Source: Echinostoma caproni
Lineage: Eukaryota; Platyhelminthes; Trematoda; Plagiorchiida; Echinostomatidae
DNA length: 10,963 bases
NCBI GenBank assembly: GCA_900618425.1
Contig: UZAN01043688.1
Coordinates: 1 to 10,963, forward strand
Direction: 5' to 3'
Below are positions 1 to 9,465 of this stretch, piece after piece. Under the pieces are notes generated by a model. It did not search any database, was not told the origin of the DNA, and saw only the letters and a program-made list of their open reading frames with translations. The translations under genes and the position numbers were made by a program. Each line of letters opens with the position of its first letter. Positions within the stretch are counted from its first letter, which is position 1.

Positions 1-1066
1 GATTGAGAAGATTAAACGAAATGTTAACATCTCGCGACATATGTCTTCTTTCGGTCTTGAGAGAATAGTTTACTGTAGTGGTGGTGATAGAATTGATGGA
101 AGCATGAAGAACTAAAAATCAAACCACGAATTATTACGGATTTTTGTTAAATGCATCCGCTTCATTGTACATGCGTCCGTTTGCGTATTTTAAAAGTGTA
201 AACGGGTCAGATGTTATCTCAACGATACAGACAAGCGATCAGATCAGATCACTTGATTCATAGCATGACCAATGATAGTCTTGTAAGATGAAGGTGATGG
301 TGCAGGTCGTAGGGTTTGAATCGTATGAGCTAAATGCTTTTTCATGAAAATAGGTAATGAATCAAAGTGCTTACTCAACCGGCTTCAGTGATAGCGTTTC
401 ATTCTCGATTTGAACGTCACTGATAAAAGAAACACCAATTTTTGTTGTAATTTGTGCGGTAGAGTGTCTGTAAGCTGTGACACCGCGGGACTACTACAAT
501 ACGTTGTGCTGAAGTCAGTCAAGGTAGTCCCTACTCCTAAGGATAATCAGTAGTCGCCTCGCAACTGGTCTTTTTATTTTCTCGGTTTCAAATCTTACGA
601 ATTGTGCTGGCTGGTTCAGAAAACTAAGATTTCCTTGGTCTTGTCTTCTTCACGAAATTGTTATTGTTATTACTCGAATAAAAGAAAAAACCGACAGTTA
701 TAAGGGGTTGTGTTGCACAAAGGGAGACCCATATAGACATCAAAGAAAATAAACAATCCAACAGTAGTGTTGGTTTTGTTGTCACTCTGTTGGATCCCAT
801 CGCGATATTCAGTTGTGCGAATATCTTGGCAATTGGATAGCAGTGAATGTATATTTGTCAGAATCAGTGAGAAACTGAGCGCTCGCATAGAGAAAAACTT
901 GAAGTGTTATAATATTCTGCATATATTAAAGTAATCTGGATGTTAGAAAAGGGCAAAACAGATCGCGTGCAGAGTCCTTTGGTACCATGAAATGAAACTG
1001 AGGAAGAGAAGTGGCACAAACGTGTAAACAGGTTATCCGTGTACAACGGGGAAAAGATCACCGAAC

Positions 1067-1077
1067 AGAGAGAGAGA
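1067..1077. repeat. Short (AG)n microsatellite
   Basis: Five and a half AG units stand in a purine-rich context. This is ordinary low-complexity DNA and nothing functional is implied. Confidence 0.8.
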
Positions 1078-1127
1078 TGGAGCAGGTGATAGATAAAAAA
1101 CGGTGTGCAAATAGACTTCCAGTTTAA

Positions 1128-1139
1128 CATCATCATCAT
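1128..1139. repeat. Short (CAT)4 microsatellite
   Basis: Four perfect CAT units in tandem. They create a run of Met codons on the minus strand, which explains the odd MMMM in a chance open frame there. Confidence 0.8.
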
Positions 1140-1885
1140 TATTGTACAGCGTAATACAGTGAAGTGAATTTCACTCATCGCTGCCAAATTCACAGTGCAC
1201 ACAAGGTAAGTGAGAATTTGTAATGAGGATAGGGAATGGACTTAATTTTAGGGACGGGAAAAGAAAGCGAACCGCTTTGGTCAACAAACAGACAGTACAC
1301 AGTTTTACGGTGCATACACACTATTCCAAGCACTCTGGGCTGATAACAGGTGACAGCAAGAATACCGTTGCTGTCGGTTCGCAGTCATGATCTTCAGTGT
1401 CTCTAACCGTGCGGTTACGGACTATTTTGGACCCCATCCCGGAAGACGAGAGACGTCTACTCTACCTAATCGGGTTCCACGTGAACTAAGGTAAATGAGA
1501 CTGATCACTGTAGCCTATAGTGATAACACAAGCAACGAAAATCCGGATGAAGGCAAAAGCCTTCGATAGATGAGCTATTCACGGGGGCTCAGTTATCTCC
1601 AGGCCGACGAATTGGAAACTAGATCCCGTAAACAGAAATTCACTTGTTTTGATAATATGCGCTAATGCGGAACGGTGGAGCATACTACGGGCTTCATTGT
1701 GGTTTCAACAAACGTTTCGACCAAAACCAGCACGAGCCACTCTTGTCCAATGATGAAATTTGATAACTGAAGGACTAGCTCTTTAAATTGTGTGTCGTGT
1801 TTCCACACTCGACTGAAAAATATGTTCATCACCTATGAACGTTCTATGTTTATCCCGGCGCACATTTGATTCGAGGAGACCGATA

Positions 1886-1900
1886 GGGGTGGGGTGGGGG
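1886..1900 (+). repeat. G-rich tract, weak quadruplex candidate
   Basis: Three G runs (4, 4 and 5 bases) are separated by single T bases, followed shortly by GG at 1905-1906. A four-run quadruplex would need the last short GG or a split of the longer runs, so only a two-tetrad or imperfect G4 is likely. No gene that it could regulate is recognisable nearby. Confidence 0.4.
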
Positions 1901-2324
1901 TGAAGGCGTAGCAAAAGTAATCAGTATCGCACAGCGCGAAATACACACCGAAATACGTGGTTCGCGCATGCTTGACAGGGCCATGAGGGTCAGAGCAAAG
2001 GCAAATCAGGCACGTCTGAGCGAGTAAATTTGGTGATTCGCGGAGAGCAGACACACCACACACCTGGGGGTTAGTTTTTATTGCACACGCTTACCTATAC
2101 GAATAATAAACAGAAACGTTCCATTTTCAAGAAATCCAGCAGGAATATGCAACCTAGAGGAGTAGAGAGCATTGACTGGCTCGTATAATAAGGCACACGC
2201 GGCGACAAATACCACTGAAAGTAACGATCGTCGCACTACTCACAATTAATGGCGTGTTAAATGTGATTCCATTCGGAAGAGAGAATAAGGCTAGTCAAAT
2301 ATTATCTTAGTTTTATTTTTGGCT

Positions 2325-2464
2325 AATCCTTCTTCAGGTGAAACTCATAAAGGCTGACTCGTAATAATCTGTAACCTAAATCTTGCCACTTGAGGTGGAG
2401 AGCCGTCTGAGATTCTAATCGGATAAGCACTGAAAATTGAACTGGACAACGGTGAAGAAGGATT
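2325..2464. repeat. 140-bp segment bounded by 12-bp inverted repeats
   Basis: AATCCTTCTTCA at 2325-2336 is the exact reverse complement of TGAAGAAGGATT at 2453-2464. CTA lies next to or near each end (2323-2325 and 2465-2467). The size and ends are compatible with a tiny MITE-like element using TA-type targets, but the duplication is not clean and the interior holds no recognisable transposon sequence. A chance inverted repeat is a fair alternative. Confidence 0.25.
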
Positions 2465-4929
2465 CTAACCTTGAACCTTAAGAATGAAAAGACGTTAGAG
2501 ACAGCGAGTCAAACTGATTGACCGCTGCCATATGGTTGATAATGATTACTTGAGTGAAATAAGCAATGCGATTTCCATTCATATAGATCGACCCACGGGT
2601 TTGAGGTTTAAACCCTGCTAATATGACCTGACTTTGTTCGTGGATTGTTGCACTTGAGATGAGATGAGCTCTAGGTGATTCCAGGTAACCGGATTTCGTA
2701 AATGCACAGTAGTCCTCGGGACTGATCGAGTAGAGGTTTTCGATCATTAGTATTTGCGTGGTTTGGATCAGGTGGGTTTAAGCGAGCGGGCAAGTAACCC
2801 CAAAGGAAACTGTGATATGTTTTGGAATATCTCCGCCAAAAATTCATCATCAAATCGAATCCCAATGAGCAGGCTTCCGCGGTTAGAGCACGTACCGTAC
2901 AAGCTTAACTATCATTGGTGCACCGCACTGTGTTTGCACGTGCCGCTTATCTTTGGAGAAAAACCCGTAGAAGTGAACAGATGACATTGTGGCGAGGCAA
3001 AAAGATTATACCCATAGTGATTAGATACAGTATGTATCATCCAAACGGGGGTGCAAACGTCTGGATGGCAATATGTGAACACTGCAGTGTATGGTGTTCA
3101 ATCGAGTTTGTGTATACCCGTTTGTTAAGACAGATTATTCTAGCATCATCTATGACAGACGGCGTAGTGCAAATTAGAATTACATTCATACAAGAGGCTA
3201 AATATACGAAGATACTTGTAGGGTGCCAATTTTTGACGCAGGTTATTCTATTACAGATAATCCTATACGACGCGATTAGACAGGTTTGCATTACATACTT
3301 TAAACAACAACTCAGTGCTTTTAAAAACACATTTCTAACGAATGATTGCTCTCAGACACGCAGTTTTTTCTGTGCAAAACGAATACCATAATCCCACCCC
3401 GGATATGCAGTCTACCGGCAATGCACATCATAAACACAACATACCCAAGTTTCAAATACTGGTCCACCAGGGAGGGAGTCAACATGGATCGATCAAACCA
3501 TGCGGAAGTCGCCTGATTTTCGGAACATCGAAGTGTGATAAAATTATCGATACGCGATTGAGCACGTGAATGTTGATATTTCGCTTGACGGAGAAAGGTC
3601 AAATAAAATCGATCATCTGTAAAAGACAACAAGGGGATGGGAGTGAAAAACGGTTCTTCTCATGATTCAATCCTAGACGTCTAACTAGACGCAAGCGTTT
3701 CAACTGAATCATAGCGAATTAAGCCGATAAACTAACTGAAAAGAACATTTCATAATGCTCACAAATGTATATAAATGGCCCTGAGTGAAGTTCAATTGAG
3801 CTGTAAGTTCAAAAGACCTTGGGCGAGGTTTTCTTCCTTTCCTCATCAGGGAATAGAGACTTAACAGTATGCTGCTTACTTTCGTTTATTTAGTATACAA
3901 GGATTGTACAGTTTACTGACGTATAATTTTCAGGGATCGAAATTCGAATCGCTCTTTCTCTTTTTGACAACCCGAAGTTTGGACAGTCACCGAACTCTAT
4001 GGTAAATAAATTCACCATAATTCCGTGAGCGAGATTTGCCAGAATGCTACTAGGAATCAGCATCTTATGATGCTTTTCCTCACTTCTTCCGAGCATCATT
4101 TAGGAGGGCTGGAAATTTCACACTGCATAAACTCCCGAATCCAAACTGTGCCAACGAAGTGCGTTGCGAAAATTAGCTAGGATTCGGCTAGCGTTCACCA
4201 ATCAAATAGCCAGAGTGTGTCCAGATTTCCTCCACTAACCACTACCAAAAGGTCGCATAGTTCCCAACGATAATAATGTATTAAACCGAGTGAACGACAA
4301 AAATCAACACCATGATTTTCACAAGTTAATCCACGTCCGAATCCATCGAACAAAAAACAGCAAATCTCTTGCAGAAGGATTTAGCTTGACCGAACTCTCT
4401 AAATAATCTCAATCATGATGACTCGAAATATTTATCCCTGAACTACTCCCACCAACCAGTTAAATTGGAGGCAACAGAGAAAAAGAGGGAGCCGAATTTC
4501 GTTACCTCACACGGGAATTTGAATTAGCCAGCACGAGATTACATTTCGTAGGTAAATAAGCAGGCTTTGCACGGCAATCTCGTCCATATAAACCAAACCT
4601 CGTGACAAGATTATCGTTGCGCTGAGTGTTATTGCATAGTTGCTAACCTGAATCCTAAATCATTCTAGAATGCCCATACAGATAGAGAGGGGTCAAAAGA
4701 ATTACCCAGCAAACAATCCGTATTTGCTTGACACAAAAATCACATATGGCTTCATGCTAATCTATTTTTTACAGTATTTTCTGTTATTACTTCAAAGTTC
4801 TCACATGTCTTGATACGTTGCCCGTGTGGTTACGGACAACCATTGCACTAAACATTCATTCATCATGGACACTAACAGTATATGTCCGTTTATTTCAAAG
4901 AGCTTGACACCGGCTGTACACGTGCAACT
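2465..4929. other. Non-coding stretch, no supportable gene
   Basis: Several overlapping open frames occur, including the longest in the window (2915-3391 plus strand, 158 codons). None has a recognisable domain, a coding-like composition, or a partner frame suggesting an eroded retroelement. A TATA-like TATATAAA stands at 3768-3775, but no transcript or LTR boundary can be tied to it. Around 2596-2620 the minus strand reads GGTTTAAACCTC, which could be a decayed tRNA-type B box of a SINE. No A box is visible upstream of it, so I do not call one. Confidence 0.5.
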
Positions 4930-5420
4930 TGTGATGGACAGAGCCATGATGCCTCCTCCTCCATTCTGCGTTGCTCGGTGATTTGCATTCAGGGTATCAA
5001 AAGGATAATATCTCTCACGTTGGTGTCCGGAGTGGAACTGAGATTTGTTTCACGTGGCTAAGTCGCTGAGTGACTGCAATCACAGAAATCGTGCATTGTT
5101 CTAAACGTGAACATTTTTACTGATGCTCTTCGAATCTTGGCAACTACTGTAGTCTATCTCTGGATAAGTAATACGCCCTAGGGATTGTATATTTCTTTTA
5201 ATATGGGTGGCCCGAAGTGTATTTCACTTGCCAAGCCAATTTTGAACTCATCTTTACTGCCTCCTGCAAAACCACCGTAACAGAGAAGGGGTCGTACAAT
5301 TTGTTGATGCCGATAACGGGAGTCACTTCGCTGCGAAGAAACAGGCTGATTGGTTCAGGTCGATGGAATGTCATGTTCTGTCTTTGTCTGCAATAAATTG
5401 ATGGAGTTGAAAACCACAGG
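4930..5420 (+). pseudogene. Eroded Ty3/Gypsy-like integrase (pol fragment)
   Basis: This looks like the integrase part of a Ty3/Gypsy (K02A2.6-type) retrotransposon polyprotein, which would insert element cDNA into the genome. Pieces occur in the expected order but in changing frames. DRAMMP at 4937-4954 precedes the zinc-binding region. LLGDLHSGYQ at 4971-5000 covers the first His of the HHCC finger, with the second His apparently now Tyr. A WWPGVE-like block lies near 5017-5035. VAKSLSDCNHRN at 5054-5089 supplies one Cys of the finger, with the other apparently replaced by Leu. PRDCIFLLI at 5177-5203 and WPEVYFTCQANFELIFTAS from 5208 match the start of the catalytic core. DNGSHFAAKKQADWFRSMECH at 5312-5374 carries the second catalytic Asp. 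The first catalytic Asp is lost and a TAA sits just before WPEV. At least four frame changes make it non-functional. A weak continuation may reach about 5600. RNase H and RT were not found upstream. Confidence 0.82.
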
Positions 5421-6840
5421 ACCAGTGTATCACATTACTTTACGAGTCTTAGACTTCAACATATTATCCTTAAAAACCCTTGTGAAATCCCCATTACCTC
5501 CCCAGCCAATCAACTTACCATGTGACAGTTGGGCGTCACCTCAATCCATGCCTATGCATAATTATTTGCATTATTTTAGTTCTTTGTATCAATCGCGACG
5601 CTCTGCGTGTTTCAAAAGTGACAAGAATAAGATGGTAAATTAAATAGTATCAAGCTACTCTCAATCAGTCACTTGCTTAAGATATAAAAAAAATGGAAAA
5701 AATTCAACTCAGCTTGTGAATATGCATTACAATTACACAATAAAGCAACCTTCTTGAGACATGGTGAGACATAACCGATGATAATCTTCATCTTCTCAGA
5801 GGAAAAATCATTGTTGTTAAGATATGGGTTGTGCTTATGCCTAGTAATCAACCTCTGCACCCACCCTGTTTGCAACTGCTAGGTTAGGAAGAAGGAAGTC
5901 ACGGAGATGGCCTCATTTTATTTTTAGAATAACGGTCATCTTTATTCAACCCTCAATTCTGACACTTTGGCATTGTTGGGGGCTGGATAGCTACAACTAT
6001 TCACTATTCATGGATTGAAGGGGTCAGGTGTGAAACGATGCTTTTATTCAAAAACCACAAAAGAGGGGACATGTATTTGAAAAAAGTAAGACAACACAAG
6101 TCGTTGTCGAGAAAAAAGGACGGATGATTCGAATGAACAGCTGATCGTTCTACAGGCATGGATGTTCTGGTGTTGATATGTTAGAGAGAGAGAGCAAAGG
6201 ACTTCGATTCAGAGAAAGAAAAGGAGATTTTAACTCTACTTCCAACGATTCTCCCGGGTCAATAGTACATAAAAGAAAACATTCCGGAGAATATAGGATA
6301 CTAGAAGTTCACGAGCTGAACGCGACCAAAGACTGCTGTGGGTCAAGGATAGGACGTCTGATGAGTTGGTTCGCTACGAACAGTGTTTCAATGAACACGA
6401 GGTTGCATCATTTTTTTCATCAGACACACGATCTCTCAGCGACAAAATTCTATAACTATCCGCGAAAAGCACTGGGGTCTACTCTAAACCAACCCGCCAC
6501 CACTGGCTGAGAAAATCGCGATCAGCACACTATCCTGCAATCAGCACGTGACTATGCAAGAGATCCAATCAAATAGTAAATGAAAAATGCCGCGTGACGC
6601 CAAGGGTAACGTCTTTCACTTTGGTTTTGCAATCCACACGCACGATGTCAATTTTTCTAACCTAAGTGCACGTCCTTTGACGGTTAAAACGTGAAATCAA
6701 TAAACATAAACTATGGAATCACAAGGCAAGGTTACAATAATGGAACTCAATAAAAAATAAATCTAATGACAGAATGTATCGCACCGTATCGGTTATCGTA
6801 ATGATGAAATCCGAAAGTTGAATGTGTAGCGAACTTTTAC
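5421..6840. other. Non-coding stretch, possible intron of the CRAL-TRIO gene
   Basis: The first 180 bases may hold further integrase decay (a TVGRSPQ-like reading near 5524-5545), but this is weak. The rest contains A-rich patches (for example 5683-5703) and a plus-strand open frame at 6178-6510 that matches nothing I know and begins in an AG microsatellite. Because the exon at 6841-6988 is read leftwards and ends at a donor, this DNA should lie in that gene's first coding intron if the gene is intact. I looked on the minus strand for the next CRAL-TRIO exon (an FLLRFLR-type motif) and did not find it here or further left. Confidence 0.45.
6183..6194. repeat. Short (AG)6 microsatellite
   Basis: Six perfect AG units lie directly after an ATG. 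They give the repeated Arg/Glu start of the chance open frame at 6178-6510, so that frame's beginning is not evidence for coding. Confidence 0.8.
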
Positions 6841-6844
6841 CTTG
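6835..6844 (-). other. 5' splice site (donor) of the CRAL-TRIO exon
   Basis: Read on the minus strand the sequence is CCAAG|GTAAAA, with GT at 6840-6839. It fits the metazoan donor consensus well at -1, +1 to +4 and the second A. It falls exactly where the recognisable protein similarity ends. After it the open frame continues into residues unlike the family, as expected for read-through into an intron. The exon would end in phase 1 (49 codons plus one base). Confidence 0.7.
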
Positions 6845-6988
6845 GGGACATTTCAAGTGTGGCATTCCTGCGATGCATCGTTTCAAGCTTTGGATGTGAG
6901 CCGCAACATGTTCTGGTTCTTCATGCAGCTCTTTACGGGCTTTATCGATGTACAGTTTTGAAAGCACCATTTGCGGATCGGCGGCCAT
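6841..6988 (-). CDS. CRAL-TRIO lipid-binding protein, first coding exon (clavesin/alpha-TTP-like)
   Basis: The exon encodes 49 residues beginning MAADPQMVLSKLYIDKARKE. The stretch IDKARKELHEEPEHV, then HIQSLKRCI and PHLKCPQ, follows the N-terminal helical domain of CRAL-TRIO proteins. That domain has a KAR.EL.E.P core, a heptad-like helix and a PHL turn before the lipid-binding fold. Members of this family (clavesin, alpha-tocopherol transfer protein, CRALBP) carry hydrophobic ligands or phosphoinositides between membranes in the cytosol. The lipid pocket itself would be encoded by later exons not seen here. The ATG has G at -3 and G at +4, and an in-frame TGA lies about 30 bases upstream, supporting this as the start. 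TTTCCTAG directly before it could instead be an acceptor. No retroelement features touch the exon. Family assignment is from residue pattern; the exact orthologue and ligand are unknown. Confidence 0.75.
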
Positions 6989-9234
6989 TGCTAGGAAATT
7001 ATCAACACCAGTGGATCAGCAATAACAACGAAATCAGTATTGGTTCAGAGCAGATACGATTTGCCACACCTTGCACCACAGTGAAGGCAACCAGACCTAA
7101 AACCAAACAAAATGCTTATGCTGTAAAAACATTTGATCAATCGGGTTGCACGGGGCTCTGCCAAGTAGTGCAGCTTCACTTCCAGGATGTAATTTTGTTT
7201 TAAATCAGAAGGATTCTGAATGAAGCAGTCGTTTCATCAAGATCGAAATAAAAAACGGCGTCGGGCATGTTAAAATTTTGTTCAGCCTTCTTACTGGATG
7301 GCACACGAAATTTTCACATCCCATGACGGTTTTATTCCTGCTTTGATTTTTAAGACGAAAAGAGCGCGTTCACGGTGAGCTGCGTTGTATAAAGTGTGCT
7401 TAGATCAATCATAGGAAAAGAAACATAGTTTAATCGATGTAATGGGAAGCTATCTATACACCACGGTGAATTGTGGTGAGCGAGGAGTGTTCGTTCCATC
7501 ACACAAAGCAACGGTGGGTCCACTGATGGAGTACTGTGCTCGTTTTAGGTAACCGCACTAGCGCAGGGATGGGGAAAACCTGGAAACGATGCGATGACTG
7601 GCAACTACAATGGTTTCCGGGCAGATGGAAGAAATATACTCATAGCCTCATTGACCTCAATTTCTTATCGATGTGACTGAGGGGAAAAGTGGTGGCTTAA
7701 AATAGACGTTTTCCCGGGGACTGTCGAGAACAGAGGTAAACTGATTGTGTCTGCTCCGATGAGTAGTATGTTAGGTCACAACTTAAAGCTGCAAGAAAGA
7801 CACTGAAGAAATGAATATTGAAGTAGAATGTGCGAGAGCGTCGTCATACCGATAAGATAGTTGTACAAAGGCTGTAGTCTTCGGATCTATGCACGAAATG
7901 AGTAAACCTCAAGTTAGGTTATTGAAGAAGGGGCGGCGTAGATGGATATCACTGGCTTTTCAAAAGAAAAAAACAAAAGCAGAGGCCAAGGAAACTTGCC
8001 GAAGACAACGATCCGGACAAACAGTTGAAATGAATAACTGCGGTCCTAAGAAAATTGAAGTGAATTTATTTGGAGAACTGGGCGATGATAACCAATATTA
8101 TCAAACTGTGAAGGTGTAAAATGACTATATAGAAGGAAGAGGATTATTATTTGCACTGACCACACACACTACCCCATTCAATAAACCTTATAGTTCAACT
8201 CGCTTTAACGATATCAACTAATTAGGTTTTTAGCGTTAAATTCAGGGAGTGCATTCCACTGTGAGCCCCATCTCAACCGCACAGCTGGCGCCCTCAGGAG
8301 AGAGAGAATTGGACCACGGCTCCGGCAAGTGATTATCTAGCGTGCTCTAGAAGTTTTCCTCTTCATCCCTTTAGATGACAGCGGACTTCCTGATTTAGTC
8401 CTAATTAGTTATCATTCCCGTAAGACGACAGATCAAAGGCGCAAAAAAGATTCTGGTTTCTTGAGCATTGGAGGATGGCCCTTATTTTGAATAGCTCATC
8501 ACGGGAAGATCTCCATCCGTAGCTCTAGACTTGCCTCATCAGATGACGCACCGATTATACATGAACTCTCACAGAAACTTCCTATAGGCTTCGAAAACCA
8601 TCTTGTCATAACCAACAGATACCTCACTAGCTTCACTAACTCCGTAGGCATCCACCGGCAAATTGCAGTTTCACCAAACTTCAGGTGTGGGCGTGCAAGC
8701 GTAGTAAACAGCACACAGAAGGCATCAAGGGGTCAGTCCCGTGAACAATCATCAAATCGCATTGAGTGCCCCAGGCTGAGGCACACACTGTCACCGTGAG
8801 CTTAAACCGAAAAAAGTCGTTTACGAAAACTCGGAGAGAACCCCGGTGAGTCAGATCATCGTGCGGGAGCGTTCAAGTCCACTCTAACCTAGTCCTATTC
8901 GTTTTCCTTCGCGATTACTCGCTTCCGGTTTAAGATAACCTGCGTAGACCAAACATTGAAGATGTGAAAGAAAATCGAAATACAGCAGAAACAACACGGG
9001 CCAAGCCTTGTGGCAGTCTACGGCTAGCCCTATGCTAAATGGAGTGAAAGTTGGCGACGTTAACTGAGATGGACCTCCTCATCATGAAGTTTTGAATCCG
9101 TGGCAGAGCATGTTTGAGACTCGGAAGATTTCAGCATTATACTAATTCTGCTGTGCTTGATGTTATCGATGTTACCGTGAATTATCCGTGCGCTATCTCC
9201 TGTGACAACTGGTTGTGAGCCAAGAGTAGAACAG
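6989..9234. other. Upstream flank of the CRAL-TRIO exon, no supportable gene
   Basis: This lies 5' of the minus-strand exon and could hold its 5'UTR and promoter, but no distinctive TATA or initiator element can be tied to it. Two open stretches stand out slightly. A lysine/arginine-rich frame at 7889-8119 (plus) stops just after a donor-like AAG|GTGTAA. A 103-codon frame without ATG at 8491-8799 (plus) sits between an AG at 8493-8494 and a donor-like CC|GTGAGC near 8797. Neither encodes a domain I recognise, and frames of this length are expected by chance. A perfect hairpin CACCAC/GTGGTG lies near 7462-7481. Confidence 0.5.
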
Positions 9235-9465
9235 ACAGGAACGACCCCAACAGAAGCCATATTGCAGGTCATTGGAAATTTTACGATTATCCAGATGGCT
9301 CGCTAGCTGGGCCAAAACTAACCGTTCCTTGATCTTTCTGACAACGAGGGTGAGGGCGACCGATTGATGATTGGCCCCGTGCACTATGCTTTCACCTCTG
9401 GATAAGATTAACGTGATGTTTTGGTTAAGCAAGTTTACAATCGCACAGTAAAGTGGCAATTCATC
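9235..9465 (-). pseudogene. Non-LTR retrotransposon reverse transcriptase fragment
   Basis: The minus strand carries the finger/early palm part of a LINE reverse transcriptase. ELPLYC and NITLILSRGE match the stretch before the RT core. GANHQSVALTLVVRKIKERL matches the NYRPVSLTSVVCKILER-type block (RT block 1). QLASHLDNRKI and LQYGFCWGRSC match the HL...QHGFR.GRSC block (RT block 2). The open frame holds for this whole stretch, about 77 codons. Beyond the final Cys (9235) the expected FDKAFD-type catalytic block cannot be read in any frame, and in-frame stops follow. Substitutions at normally fixed places (NYRP to NHQS, GFR to GFC) show decay. The clade is CR1/Jockey-like by pattern, not proven. 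It faces opposite to the nested elements to its right, so it is a separate insertion. Confidence 0.8.

Larger units (their letters stand above)
1..2324. other. Non-coding stretch, no supportable gene
   Basis: I see no gene here. Open frames on the minus strand (for example 864-1202) are AT- and Ser/Thr-biased, resemble no family I know, and are no longer than chance gives at this composition. Minor landmarks are an (AG) run near 1067-1077, four CAT units at 1128-1139, a donor-like AAG|GTAAGT at 1203-1211, and a G-rich patch at 1886-1900. A short, near-perfect palindrome (ATCACTGTAG / CTATAGTGAT) lies at about 1504-1525. It is most simply intergenic or intronic fluke DNA. Confidence 0.6.

Noticed and set aside
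864..1202. 112-codon minus-strand open frame
   Set aside because: Its Met run comes from a CAT microsatellite and its composition is low in information; no family resemblance.
1407..1422. Near-identical 16-mer shared with 4822-4837 (CCGTGYGGTTACGGAC)
   Set aside because: One mismatch in 16 bases between two sites is expected about once by chance in a window of this size, and the flanks do not align.
2590..2745. tRNA-derived SINE suggested by GGTTTAAACCTC on the minus strand
   Set aside because: Only a decayed B-box-like word; no A box, tail or duplication could be found.
2915..3391. Longest open frame in the window (158 codons, plus)
   Set aside because: No recognisable domain, no exon boundaries that fit, and a length within what chance gives in six frames of about 11 kb.
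6178..6510. 110-codon plus-strand open frame
   Set aside because: It begins in an AG microsatellite and the rest resembles no protein I know; likely chance.
6859..7203. 114-codon plus-strand open frame
   Set aside because: It is antisense to the CRAL-TRIO exon over its first part and has no family resemblance of its own.
7889..8119. Lys/Arg-rich 76-codon frame with a donor-like site near its end
   Set aside because: Basic composition follows from an A-rich patch; no domain, no clear acceptor.
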